The notes under the pieces are model-generated. The model saw nothing but the letters and a program-made list of their open reading frames with translations, did not search any database and was not told the origin of the DNA. Positions 54,833 to 63,086 of a stretch of DNA of 64,000 nucleotides are shown here, in pieces. Location of the stretch: positions 3,342,501-3,406,500 of the forward strand of contig NZ_CP012154.1 of the NCBI RefSeq assembly GCF_001187785.1. The letters run 5' to 3'. This DNA is from Wenzhouxiangella marina (GTDB lineage Bacteria; Pseudomonadota; Gammaproteobacteria; Xanthomonadales; Wenzhouxiangellaceae). The position numbers were made by a program, and so were the translations under genes. How positions within the stretch are numbered: position 1 is the stretch's first letter; each line of letters opens with the position of its first letter.

Positions 54833-55518
54833 CGCCGACCCTGTTCATCACCGGCACGGACACCGGCTGCGGCAAGACCACCGTGACCGCCGCCCTGGCC
54901 CGTCGCCTGGCCGATGGCGGCCAGCGCGTGGCCTGCTTCAAACCCGTCGCTTCGGGCTGCGAGTGGATCGAGGGAACCTGGCGCAATGAGGATGCACTGG
55001 CCCTGATGGCAGCCGCCAGCGTCGAACTCGACTACGATCAGGTCAATCCGATCGCACTGGAAGAGGCCATCGCACCGCATCTGGCGGCCGAACGCAGCGG
55101 CGTTGCCATCGACCTCGACGCCCTGGTCGCCGGAATCGAAGCCCCATCGGCCGACATCAAGCTGGTCGAAGGCGCCGGCGGCTGGATGGTACCGCTGGGC
55201 GATGAGCTGATGACCGCCGACCTGGCGCGCCGCCTCAGCGCCGGCGTGGTGCTGGTCGTGGGCCTGAAGCTCGGCGCCATCAACCACGCCCTGCTCAGCG
55301 CTCGCGCCATCGAAGCCGACGGCCTGAAACTGGTCGGCTGGATCGCGAACCGCCTGGACCCCGATCAGCCCGTGCAGGACGAGAACATCGCCACCCTCGG
55401 TTCGAAGCTGGGCCCGCCGTTGGCCGTATGGAAACACGACGGCGGATGGGAAGACGATGGAAGGCTGGCCGAAGGCCTGTTCGGCGGCGCTGGCTCAGCG
55501 CTGCTCGCTCAGCCGTAG
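54829..55518 (+). CDS. bioD: ATP-dependent dethiobiotin synthetase
   Basis: 229 residues. P-loop G-T-D-T-G-C-G-K-T-T-V, V-A-C-F-K-P-V-A-S-G, V-E-G-A-G-G-W-M-V-P. Last gene of the operon; bioA is not in the window, so the DAPA aminotransferase is encoded elsewhere. Its stop overlaps the converging cyclase gene by 10 bases. Confidence 0.95.
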   Translation: MTPTLFITGTDTGCGKTTVTAALARRLADGGQRVACFKPVASGCEWIEGTWRNEDALALMAAASVELDYDQVNPIALEEAIAPHLAAERSGVAIDLDALVAGIEAPSADIKLVEGAGGWMVPLGDELMTADLARRLSAGVVLVVGLKLGAINHALLSARAIEADGLKLVGWIANRLDPDQPVQDENIATLGSKLGPPLAVWKHDGGWEDDGRLAEGLFGGAGSALLAQP

Positions 55519-56417
55519 ACTCGATTTCGGCCTTCGCGTTTGGCCCGGTAGAGCTCCGCGTCAGCGGCCCGCAGCAGATCGCTGGCCTCGTTCATCCCGG
55601 CGCCCCATTCGGCCAGACCGATACTGACGGTGACCGTGCCGATTCCGGATCCGGCAGCCACGGCGAACTCCGCCCTCTCGACCGCCGAGCGCAATCGCTC
55701 GCAGATCGAGCGGGCCGGCGCCAGGCCCGAGTCGGGCATCAGTACGGCAAACTCTTCGCCGCCGATCCGGGCGAGTAGATCCGTTTCCCTGACCGCGCCT
55801 TCGAGCAAGCGAGCCAGCTGCCGCAGTACCTCGTCGCCGACCAGGTGCCCTGCGCGATCGTTGATGGCCTTGAAGTGGTCCACGTCCAGGATGGCCAGGC
55901 TCAGGGGTGAATCCATGCGCTGGCGCCGGCGCGCCAGCTCGTCGTCCAGGCCCGCCATCAGATGCCGCCGATTGTGCAGACCGGTCAGTTCGTCGCGGAT
56001 GACATGCTCGTGCAGCTTGGCCAGGTAGATGGCTTCGGTGCTGCCGGCGGCCAGGAACTTCAGCTCCGAATCTCCGACCCGGATCCGATCGCCATCGTTC
56101 AGGGGCCGACGGTCGATCGGGTGTTCGTTGACCAGGGTCAGGTTGGTGGAGCGCAGGTCTTCGACCCACCAGGTCCCGCGATCCTGCAGCACTCGGCAGT
56201 GCCGGCGGGAAACGCTGGGTGAAGGAATACGGAAATCGGCATCGGAGCCACGGCCGATCACGGCAGGAAGCGCGTCGGGCTCGATCCGCTCGCCCAGTCG
56301 CTCGCCGCGGATCACGACCAGACAGGCCGAGCGCGGCTCGACCGCGTCACCCTGATCATTGACGATCAGCAGCGTGCACGGGTCGGTCTGTTCGTCGGAG
56401 CGCGAGCCCTGCGCCAT
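55509..56417 (-). CDS. FHA-GGDEF diguanylate cyclase
   Basis: 302 residues. FHA domain near 30-135 (I-G-R-G-S-D-A-D, S-R-R-H-C-R, R-S-T-N-L-T) then a GGDEF domain with I-L-D-V-D-H-F-K-A-I-N-D and an intact G-G-E-E-F active site. It should make cyclic-di-GMP, with phosphothreonine binding as possible input. Start at ATG 56415-56417 with GGGA upstream; the longer frame to 56495 has no support. Confidence 0.9.
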   Translation of the reverse strand: MAQGSRSDEQTDPCTLLIVNDQGDAVEPRSACLVVIRGERLGERIEPDALPAVIGRGSDADFRIPSPSVSRRHCRVLQDRGTWWVEDLRSTNLTLVNEHPIDRRPLNDGDRIRVGDSELKFLAAGSTEAIYLAKLHEHVIRDELTGLHNRRHLMAGLDDELARRRQRMDSPLSLAILDVDHFKAINDRAGHLVGDEVLRQLARLLEGAVRETDLLARIGGEEFAVLMPDSGLAPARSICERLRSAVERAEFAVAAGSGIGTVTVSIGLAEWGAGMNEASDLLRAADAELYRAKREGRNRVYG

Positions 56418-56481
56418 AGTCGGATCCCACCAGATTGACTCCCGGGCACAACGCCGATGCGCGGCACCCGGTTCGATTCTA

Positions 56482-56685
56482 GTGTACCCCGCCACTCATT
56501 CTGTAACTTTCAGCGAGTCGGAAAGTGCCTGACCGCAAGGCCCGGGCTCGCCCTTCGGGAGCGCGTCTGAGTCGACATTGCGGCGTTCCAATCCTTGCAA
56601 AGGGCGCGCCATTCACAGCGGATTGCGCCTTGCACTATCGACTCGGTCACGCTCCGAAAGTTACAGAATGAGTGACGGGCTACAC
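56482..56685. repeat. 204-bp element with 30-bp terminal inverted repeats (MITE-like)
   Basis: The ends GTGTA...CTTTC (56482-56511) and GAAAG...TACAC (56656-56685) are inverted copies matching at 28 of 30 bases, including a perfect 19-base arm CACTCATTCTGTAACTTTC. There is no coding frame inside and no clear target duplication. Lies between the cyclase gene start and the terminator of the hybrid kinase. Confidence 0.75.
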
Positions 56686-56726
56686 AAGCCGATCTGGAAA
56701 ACGGTTCCGGCCCGCGAACGACGGGC

Positions 56727-56760
56727 AAAAAAAGAGCCGGCACCTTGCGGCCACCGGCTC
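56727..56760 (-). terminator. Rho-independent terminator for the hybrid two-component gene
   Basis: On the minus strand GAGCCGG, 13-base loop, CCGGCTC, then seven Ts (plus-strand A run at 56727-56733). It is 186 bases past the hybrid kinase stop; the stretch 56761-56945 between them has no visible gene. Confidence 0.85.
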
Positions 56761-56945
56761 CTCCCCTTACTCGAATCCCCCCGCATGGCCCGAAGGCGAT
56801 GTCTGCCAACACCTGATCAGCAATGACGCCGATCCCATGACTGCAGGTTAAGGGCAGAGGCGATTCTTGATGGTATCCAGACGCGACATTTCAGTGCCCG
56901 CATGCGACAGTCGCTTGAAAATCAGCAAGATAGGAACGGCGGAGC

Positions 56946-59900
56946 TCAGTCTGCCGGATGGCCCGAACCCTGGCTGAGTTGCTGGCGCGCGCGGCGCCAG
57001 CGATCGGGGGGCTCGCCATACTGCCGGGAAAAACTGCGCGAGAAGCTCTGCGCGCTGGAGAAGCCACAGCTCAGCGCAATGTCATTGACGCTGCGCTCGG
57101 TGTTCAGCAGAAGGTTCATCGCGTGCTGCAGCCGGAAGTGACGGATGTACTCACTGGGCCGTTGCCCCGTCAGGGCCTTGAGCTTGCGCTGCAGGGTCCG
57201 GACTTCCAGCGACAGCAGGCTGGCCATGGCCTCGACGCTGACTTCGTCTTCGAGATGTTCGCCAAGCCAGGCGTCCATCCTTGCCAGGAGCTCGCGATCG
57301 CGTTCGCCCAGGTCGGGCGCGCCGAGCTCGTCCGGGCCCCCGACCGGCTCCGGAGAGCGCTCGAGCAGGAAGCGTTGCAGCCTCAGGCGGTTGTCCTGCA
57401 TGCGCTTGAGACGCAGGCGCAGTTCATCGGCCGAGAACGGTTTGCCCATGAAGTCATCGGCGCTGAGCATGATGCCGCGCAGCCGGCTGTCCCGATCGTG
57501 GCGGGCCGTGAGCAGCAGGACCGGAATGTGGCTGGTCGCCAGGTCGCCGCGCAGGCTCCGCAACAGCTGGAAGCCGTCCATGCGCGGCATCATGACGTCA
57601 CTGACGATCAGGTCCGGCACCTCCAGACGGGCCAGCTCCAGGCCCCGCTCGCCATGCGGCGCTTCCAATACCCGCCAGTCGCGTTTGAGCACGTCGACCA
57701 GGTAGGCGCGCAGATCGGCCTGATCCTCGACGACCAGTACGGTGGCCTCCGAGCCACCCTCGGTCGGCGCCGGCCGATCCGAGCCCTCTTCATGCCGGGC
57801 GGAACTCAAGGCCAGCTGCGAGGCCTCGAGGTCATAGGGCTTGGTGTCGGTTTCCGATGGCTCCAGCGGCAGGTCGGGCCGCTGCTCGCCCGGCAGCCGA
57901 GCGGTGAATCGGCTGCCCGCGCCCGGCCGGCTTTCGAGATCGATCGAGCCGCCCATGGCTTCGATGCTCTCGCGCACCAGCGCCAGTCCGATCCCCGCGC
58001 CCGCCTGTCCGCTGATGTAGGCATCCGGCGCGCGATGGAAACGCTCGAAGATCGCCTGCTGCTCATCCTCGGCAATGCCGGGCCCCGTGTCGACCACGCA
58101 GAGCTCGAGCAGGCCGTCGTCCTCGCCGGCACGCAGCAGGACCTGAACACTCGCACCCTTCGGGCTGTACTTGATCGCGTTGCTGATCAGGTTCAGGGCA
58201 ATCTGCTCGACGTGGTGCCGAGGACAGCAGGTGATGCAGTCGGCCTGCAGATCGGCACTGAACTGCAGACCCTTCTCCTCGGCGAGGGGGCGGAAGGAAC
58301 CGACCATCAGCTCCAGCACCCGGCTGAGGGACCAGGGGGCCTCGGCCGGCATCGGCGCCCCGGCCTGCAGGGCCGACAGATCCAGCAATTGATCGACCAG
58401 GCGGACCAGGCGGTCGAGGTACAGGCGGGCCCGTGACAGCACGGGGGATTGACGGTCCCGGGCCTCGAGTTCCTCCAGGCTGGCCTGGATCAGGCTCAGG
58501 GGCGTTCTGAATTCATGGGACACGTTGGCGAAGAACTCGGTCCTCGCGGCCAGGGCCCGCTCCAGATCACGCGCCTGACGCCGAATCAGGGCCTGCTTCT
58601 CGGTCAGCTCCGAAGTACGCTGCCTGACCTCCGCCTCGAGCAGACGGCGGCGGCGCTGGCCCTGGAACCACATGCCGCCGAGCGTGAGCAGAGCGATCAG
58701 CACATAGCTCAGATAGGCCCAGCCCGTGGCCCAGGGCGGCGGCTTGATGGTGGCCTCGAGCAGCACGGCGTCGTCCGACCAGACCCCGTCGCTATTGGCC
58801 GCCCGGACGATCAAGCGGTACGTGCCGGGTGCAAGTCCGCCGTATCGAACCTGGCGCTGGAAGCCGACCTCCCGCCAGTCCTCGTCGAGCCCCTCCAGCC
58901 AATGCTGGTAGCGGTGGCGAGACGGGGCTGCCGAATGCAGTCCGACGAAGCTCGCTTCGAGGTCGTTTTCATCATGGGACAGTTCGATGACCGCCGGCAG
59001 GCTGGCCGCGACCGAACGGGCCTGGCCATTCACGCGCAGCTCGCTCAGACGCAGGCGCGGTGGATCGGCCAGCATGTGGATCTGCTCGGGAACGAAGGCG
59101 TTCACCCCGTTGATGCCGCCGAAGTAGAAGCGCCCGGAGGCCCCCAGATGCGCCACCGTGTTGTTGAATTCGAAGTGCTGGACCCCATCCGGCGGGGTGA
59201 AGTGGCGGACATCGCCATTGGCGGGATCCAGGCGCATCAGCCCCTGATTGCTGCTCAGCCAGAGCCGCCCCGAGGCTTCCGGCAGGATCGCGTAGATCGT
59301 CTCGTCGACCAGGCCGTCCTCGGCCCCGAACCAGCGGATCTGGGGCGTGCTGGAGCCGGTCTCGAACCAGACCTGGGCCAGCCCGCTCTGGCGCGTCCCG
59401 ATCCAGAAGCCACGCTCCGGATCGACGGCCAGACCGAAGATCTCCTGCCCTTCGCCAAGGCGGTGTCGTCGAGAGAAAACGGTCATCGCGTCTCGACCAC
59501 TATGGAAATCGACTTCGCTGAAGCCCTCGCGACCAGCGACGATCAGGCGACCATCGGGCAGCTCGATCAGATTGTGCAGCCCCCGATCGGGCAGATAGGA
59601 GCCGTTGGGACAGGCCTCGAGGGACAGACGGTCCGAGGAGAGGTGAAACTCCTCGACGGCGGCGTGCCCGATCCAGAGCCGCTCCCCATCGTCCGAGAAC
59701 AGCAGGCTCTGGATTCGTCCCAGGCCCTCGGCCGGGCCGGGCAGCAGGCGGCGGATGATTTCGCCGCTGCGAGGGTCGATCACGACCATGCGACCGTCCA
59801 GACCGACCCAGACGTTCATGGTCAAGGGATCGACCGCCACCGACCAGGTCCGATCGCTGGGCAGGCGCCACGGCTCTTCGGCCTCGGCGTGATAGGCCTG

Positions 59901-61274
59901 CTGCAAGGAATAGGTGCCGTCGGCGCCTCGCTCGTACTGGCGAAGCCCCGCCGTGTCCAGCGCGACCCAGACCTGCTCCCGACCACCGACCAGGGTCTCG
60001 GCCACCCCCCGCACGACGTTCTGCCCGGCAAAGGGCAATTCGCCGGGGCGGGACTGGTCGACGATATGATCGAAGCGCTGGGCATTGATCGGCAAGCGAG
60101 CCACGCCGCCCAGCTGACTGCCGACCCAGAGGGTCCGATCACGGTCGGCAAAGACGTAGTAGGGCGAAGTCCGCAAGGTCGGAGGCAGGCTGTCGTCCTC
60201 ACCGGGCGTGTGCATGAAGATTCGCACGCCGTCCCGGCCAGCCAGCCAATGGGCCACCCCGTACTGATTGGCGAACCAGTAGTCCCCTTCGCCGCGCTCG
60301 GCCACGGTCAGGCTCATCGGGAGGCTTCGCCCGCTCGCCTCGGGCGGCGCCGAATAGATCCACTGCCATTCGTCCAGCGAGGGTTGGTAGCGGGCGAAGG
60401 AGGCATCCATCGCGATCCAGATCGAGCCGTCGCTGGTCGTGACCAGCGCATCCACCCGGTCATCTTCTCGCCCGTATTCGCTCGGCCGCAGCCGCTCCAC
60501 CACCTCAGCGCTTGCCGGATCGATCAGGCTGACGCCCTCTTCGGCATTGACCACGATCAGCCCATCGGCGCTCTCGGCCAGACTGCTGTAGTGGGCGCGG
60601 AAGCGTCGGGGCGTGACGCCCTCGACCAGCTGGAGCACCCCGTCGCCTGGCGGTTGCCACCATAGACCGGCATCATTGATGACCCAGAGGCGATCGGCGG
60701 AGTCCACCAGACCGCTGCTTCGGCGCAGGCCCAGTTCAGTCAGGGGCAGGGAGAACTCCAGCGGTTCGAGCGTCTGTCGACCGGCTCGAAGCACGGCCGG
60801 GCGATGGGCATCGCCGACGGACACGAACAGATCACCGCTGCCGGACTCGCCCAGGATCTCGTTGATGCGGTCAACTTCTTCAGCGGACCCCGCCGGTGCG
60901 CCTGCGGCGAGGACGAAACGCTCGACCCGGCCCGTCCGGGGGTCCATCCGGTTCAGTCCCAATGGAGTGGCGACCCAGATCCGGCCATCGAAGGACAGAT
61001 GGAGATCGAGCACGAAGCCATGGCTCAGGCTGTCGGGATCCCCGGTCCGATGCCGATGGGTCTCGAATCGGTAGCCGTCGTAGCGGCTCAGGCCGAACTG
61101 GGTCCCGAACCACAGGTAGCCATCCCGGTCCTGCAGCATGGAGGAAATCGACGACTGCGCCAGGCCGTCGCCCATCGACAGGCGCTCGAATCGAATTTCG
61201 GCCACAGCCAGGCCCGCCGCCAGCAGGCCCGCCATCGCCGTCAGGAGTCGCCAGCCAGTCCCTTGCACGTCCAT
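56946..61274 (-). CDS. Hybrid two-component system protein (propeller sensor, kinase, receiver, AraC)
   Basis: 1442 residues, whole signalling chain in one protein. N-terminal signal/anchor, periplasmic two-bladed-repeat propeller sensor to about 760 (units such as D-G-Y-L-W-F-G-T-Q-F-G-L-S-R-Y-D), Y_Y_Y domain near 782-838, membrane segment near 850. Histidine kinase follows with N-V-S-H-E-F-R-T-P-L-S near 918 and ATPase motifs N-L-I-S-N-A-I-K-Y, D-T-G-P-G-I-A, then a receiver domain with D-V-M-M-P near 1224 and an AraC helix-turn-helix near 1335-1420. This architecture is best known from Bacteroides, where it senses glycan fragments. No polysaccharide genes adjoin, so the ligand is unknown. 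Confidence 0.93.
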   Translation of the reverse strand: MDVQGTGWRLLTAMAGLLAAGLAVAEIRFERLSMGDGLAQSSISSMLQDRDGYLWFGTQFGLSRYDGYRFETHRHRTGDPDSLSHGFVLDLHLSFDGRIWVATPLGLNRMDPRTGRVERFVLAAGAPAGSAEEVDRINEILGESGSGDLFVSVGDAHRPAVLRAGRQTLEPLEFSLPLTELGLRRSSGLVDSADRLWVINDAGLWWQPPGDGVLQLVEGVTPRRFRAHYSSLAESADGLIVVNAEEGVSLIDPASAEVVERLRPSEYGREDDRVDALVTTSDGSIWIAMDASFARYQPSLDEWQWIYSAPPEASGRSLPMSLTVAERGEGDYWFANQYGVAHWLAGRDGVRIFMHTPGEDDSLPPTLRTSPYYVFADRDRTLWVGSQLGGVARLPINAQRFDHIVDQSRPGELPFAGQNVVRGVAETLVGGREQVWVALDTAGLRQYERGADGTYSLQQAYHAEAEEPWRLPSDRTWSVAVDPLTMNVWVGLDGRMVVIDPRSGEIIRRLLPGPAEGLGRIQSLLFSDDGERLWIGHAAVEEFHLSSDRLSLEACPNGSYLPDRGLHNLIELPDGRLIVAGREGFSEVDFHSGRDAMTVFSRRHRLGEGQEIFGLAVDPERGFWIGTRQSGLAQVWFETGSSTPQIRWFGAEDGLVDETIYAILPEASGRLWLSSNQGLMRLDPANGDVRHFTPPDGVQHFEFNNTVAHLGASGRFYFGGINGVNAFVPEQIHMLADPPRLRLSELRVNGQARSVAASLPAVIELSHDENDLEASFVGLHSAAPSRHRYQHWLEGLDEDWREVGFQRQVRYGGLAPGTYRLIVRAANSDGVWSDDAVLLEATIKPPPWATGWAYLSYVLIALLTLGGMWFQGQRRRRLLEAEVRQRTSELTEKQALIRRQARDLERALAARTEFFANVSHEFRTPLSLIQASLEELEARDRQSPVLSRARLYLDRLVRLVDQLLDLSALQAGAPMPAEAPWSLSRVLELMVGSFRPLAEEKGLQFSADLQADCITCCPRHHVEQIALNLISNAIKYSPKGASVQVLLRAGEDDGLLELCVVDTGPGIAEDEQQAIFERFHRAPDAYISGQAGAGIGLALVRESIEAMGGSIDLESRPGAGSRFTARLPGEQRPDLPLEPSETDTKPYDLEASQLALSSARHEEGSDRPAPTEGGSEATVLVVEDQADLRAYLVDVLKRDWRVLEAPHGERGLELARLEVPDLIVSDVMMPRMDGFQLLRSLRGDLATSHIPVLLLTARHDRDSRLRGIMLSADDFMGKPFSADELRLRLKRMQDNRLRLQRFLLERSPEPVGGPDELGAPDLGERDRELLARMDAWLGEHLEDEVSVEAMASLLSLEVRTLQRKLKALTGQRPSEYIRHFRLQHAMNLLLNTERSVNDIALSCGFSSAQSFSRSFSRQYGEPPDRWRRARQQLSQGSGHPAD

Positions 61275-61436
61275 CAGCTATCGCGCATATCGAACTCTAA
61301 AACTGCCTCGCGTCGGGACCATTGTCAAATCGACCCGCCCTTCGCCAGAACGGAGGCATGATATTCTTACCGGTCTTCCCGCCGCCGCAGAACCTGGCCG
61401 GCCGGGATCCTTCAGATTCCAATACAGACCAGAACC

Positions 61437-61772
61437 ATGTCCGACGAGCAGAAACAGATCGACGCGCACAACAAGGCCACCGAACGCTTCATCGAGCTGG
61501 CCAATCAGATGGCCAATGACGAAGGCCAGGATATCAAGATGATCTCCGCCGCTCTGATGGCCGCTTCCGGCGTCTACGCCACCTTCATGGCCGCCGGCAA
61601 CCAGGGTTTCCTGGCCCCGCAGGGCGTCGAGCGCGTGGCCCAGGTCTACAAGAACAACCTCGGCTACATCCAGGAGCGCAAGAAGCAGGAACTCGAAGCC
61701 CAGGGCCTCGAACCCAAGCCCATGGGCGAAGTTTCCGGTAGCGCCGACGCGCCCAAGCCCACCGACGCCTGA
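61437..61772 (+). CDS. DUF3144 protein
   Basis: 111 residues, soluble, helical: F-I-E-L-A-N-Q-M-A-N-D-E-G-Q, I-S-A-A-L-M-A-A-S-G-V-Y-A-T-F, L-G-Y-I-Q-E-R-K-K-Q-E-L. Matches the small DUF3144 family of gammaproteobacteria, function unknown. Divergent from the hybrid kinase gene; the tRNA gene follows 8 bases after the stop. Confidence 0.85.
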   Translation: MSDEQKQIDAHNKATERFIELANQMANDEGQDIKMISAALMAASGVYATFMAAGNQGFLAPQGVERVAQVYKNNLGYIQERKKQELEAQGLEPKPMGEVSGSADAPKPTDA

Positions 61773-61780
61773 CCCGTTCC

Positions 61781-61857
61781 GGGCCCTTAGCTCAGTTGGT
61801 TAGAGCAGCCGACTCATAATCGGTAGGTCGTAGGTTCAAGTCCTACAGGGCCCACCA
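61781..61857 (+). tRNA. tRNA-Ile2 (anticodon CAU, lysidine type)
   Basis: 77 bases with full cloverleaf: acceptor GGGCCCT/AGGGCCC, anticodon stem GCCGA/TCGGT, loop CTCATAA (anticodon CAT at 61815-61817), T arm GTAGG-TTCAAGT-CCTAC, encoded CCA. The CTTAGCTCAG start, GACTCATAATCG core and TTCAAGTC loop resemble bacterial tRNA-Ile2, which reads AUA after lysidine modification; elongator tRNA-Met is the alternative. Confidence 0.9.
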
Positions 61858-61916
61858 TCTTGCTGATTTCAATGAGTTTCCCGCTGGGCGACTCATTGAC
61901 TGTGGGTCGGGTGGTC
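61855..61916 (+). repeat. Left 62-bp direct repeat at the tRNA 3' end (att-like)
   Basis: Begins with the tRNA's CCA and matches 62793-62854 with a few changes. It contains the dyad CAATGAGT-N13-ACTCATTG. Position at a tRNA end suggests an integration site. Confidence 0.75.
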
Positions 61917-62217
61917 AAATGGGAAGCAGTATCCCAGCAACATCTGCCTGGGAGAGCTCTCAACCCTCGGATACGCGAAAGAAACCAAACCATCATCCTT
62001 GTTGGGAGCGAGGCACCTCGTCAACCGGCTCTTGAAGGCGGCAGCGAAGAACGCTGATCATCTCGCCCAGAAAGTGCGGAGTGTCCAACGTTCGCTCACC
62101 AGCATCTGTCTCTCACCCCCCTTCGATCGTTCAGGGCCAGGGAACACCGGCGAAAAGCTCAGTCGTTGCGGCCAGGTGCGCTAGACTGCGGGCCGAATCC
62201 TTGGCTCCGAAAATCTC
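61917..62217. other. Intergenic stretch upstream of yaeQ-like gene
   Basis: About 300 bases with no credible gene, no obvious promoter and no strong hairpin. Frames here are short and lack ribosome sites. Confidence 0.4.
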
Positions 62218-62757
62218 ATGGCCTTGAGTGCGACAACGTACAAGATGCACCTCGACCTATCCGATACGGATCGTGGCGTCTATGAAGAGCTCCGGCATAC
62301 GGTAGCGCGCCACCCCTCGGAAACCGAGGAGCGGTTGACTGCTCGAATTCTGGCTTTTGGGCTGTTCTGGGACCCACGCATGCATTTCGGGCGCGGCCTA
62401 TCAGACGTCGACGAGGCCGCCTTGTGGTCCAGGAACCTGGAGGGGCAGATCGAGCACTGGGTTGAGGTGGGTCGACCCGATGCTGATCGGCTGAAGCGGT
62501 GTTCCAATCGGACGGATCGCTTGACTCTGCTGGCCTATGGCAACCAGGACGTGTGGGCCGCTCAGGTCCTGCCCAAAGTGGCAAATCTGGACAAGCTGGC
62601 CATTGCTTCTCTGCCCCAGGCGCCGATGAACGAACTGGCCGTTGACCTGCCGCGCAGCATCCACTGGGGCCTGATGATTACAGACGACGTGCTCTACGTC
62701 AGCGACGGCGATCGGCAAGTGGAGATCGCGCTCAGCTGGCTCAAGCGCTCAGGCTGA
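62218..62757 (+). CDS. YaeQ-family protein
   Basis: 179 residues. M-A-L-S-A-T-T-Y-K-M, D-R-G-V-Y-E-E-L, A-R-H-P-S-E-T-E-E-R-L-T-A-R-I-L-A-F, E-V-G-R-P-D-A-D-R are conserved YaeQ positions; the family has a nuclease-like fold of uncertain role. It sits between the two 62-bp direct repeats, so it may be part of an inserted cassette, although its base composition is only slightly below the window average. Confidence 0.85.
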   Translation: MALSATTYKMHLDLSDTDRGVYEELRHTVARHPSETEERLTARILAFGLFWDPRMHFGRGLSDVDEAALWSRNLEGQIEHWVEVGRPDADRLKRCSNRTDRLTLLAYGNQDVWAAQVLPKVANLDKLAIASLPQAPMNELAVDLPRSIHWGLMITDDVLYVSDGDRQVEIALSWLKRSG

Positions 62758-62792
62758 CCCGAAACACTCAGGCTTGTTCAGGACATGCCCAG

Positions 62793-62854
62793 CCATCTTG
62801 CTGATTTCAATGAGTTGACCGCTGGGCGACTCATTGATTCCGGGTCGGGTGGTC
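62793..62854 (+). repeat. Right 62-bp direct repeat (att-like)
   Basis: Second copy of the sequence at 61855-61916, 938 bases downstream, with the same CAATGAGT/ACTCATTG dyad. The bases just before it (GCCCAG) still resemble the tRNA end. No tRNA copy precedes it. Confidence 0.75.
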
Positions 62855-63086
62855 GGAAAGGTGGCCAATGCCGGGAAGGGCGGCATTGCATCCGTGCCTG
62901 GACTTCGAGTTGCATTAGGGCGCACCGGGGATGCCTTGCTTCCAGCACGGATCCTTGATCTTCATGCCAGCTTCGACCTTATCAGGTTTCAAGCCCCCCT
63001 TTCGACAAGGCCCTTTTCTGGCCCAATGCCTGGCACCTTGAACTGTAGCCAAAGAATGCAGAGTCGATCATTCTGGAGAGACCGTT

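Noticed and set aside
56578-56826. 82-codon plus-strand frame
   Set aside because: Crosses the inverted-repeat element and the terminator hairpin with no ribosome site.
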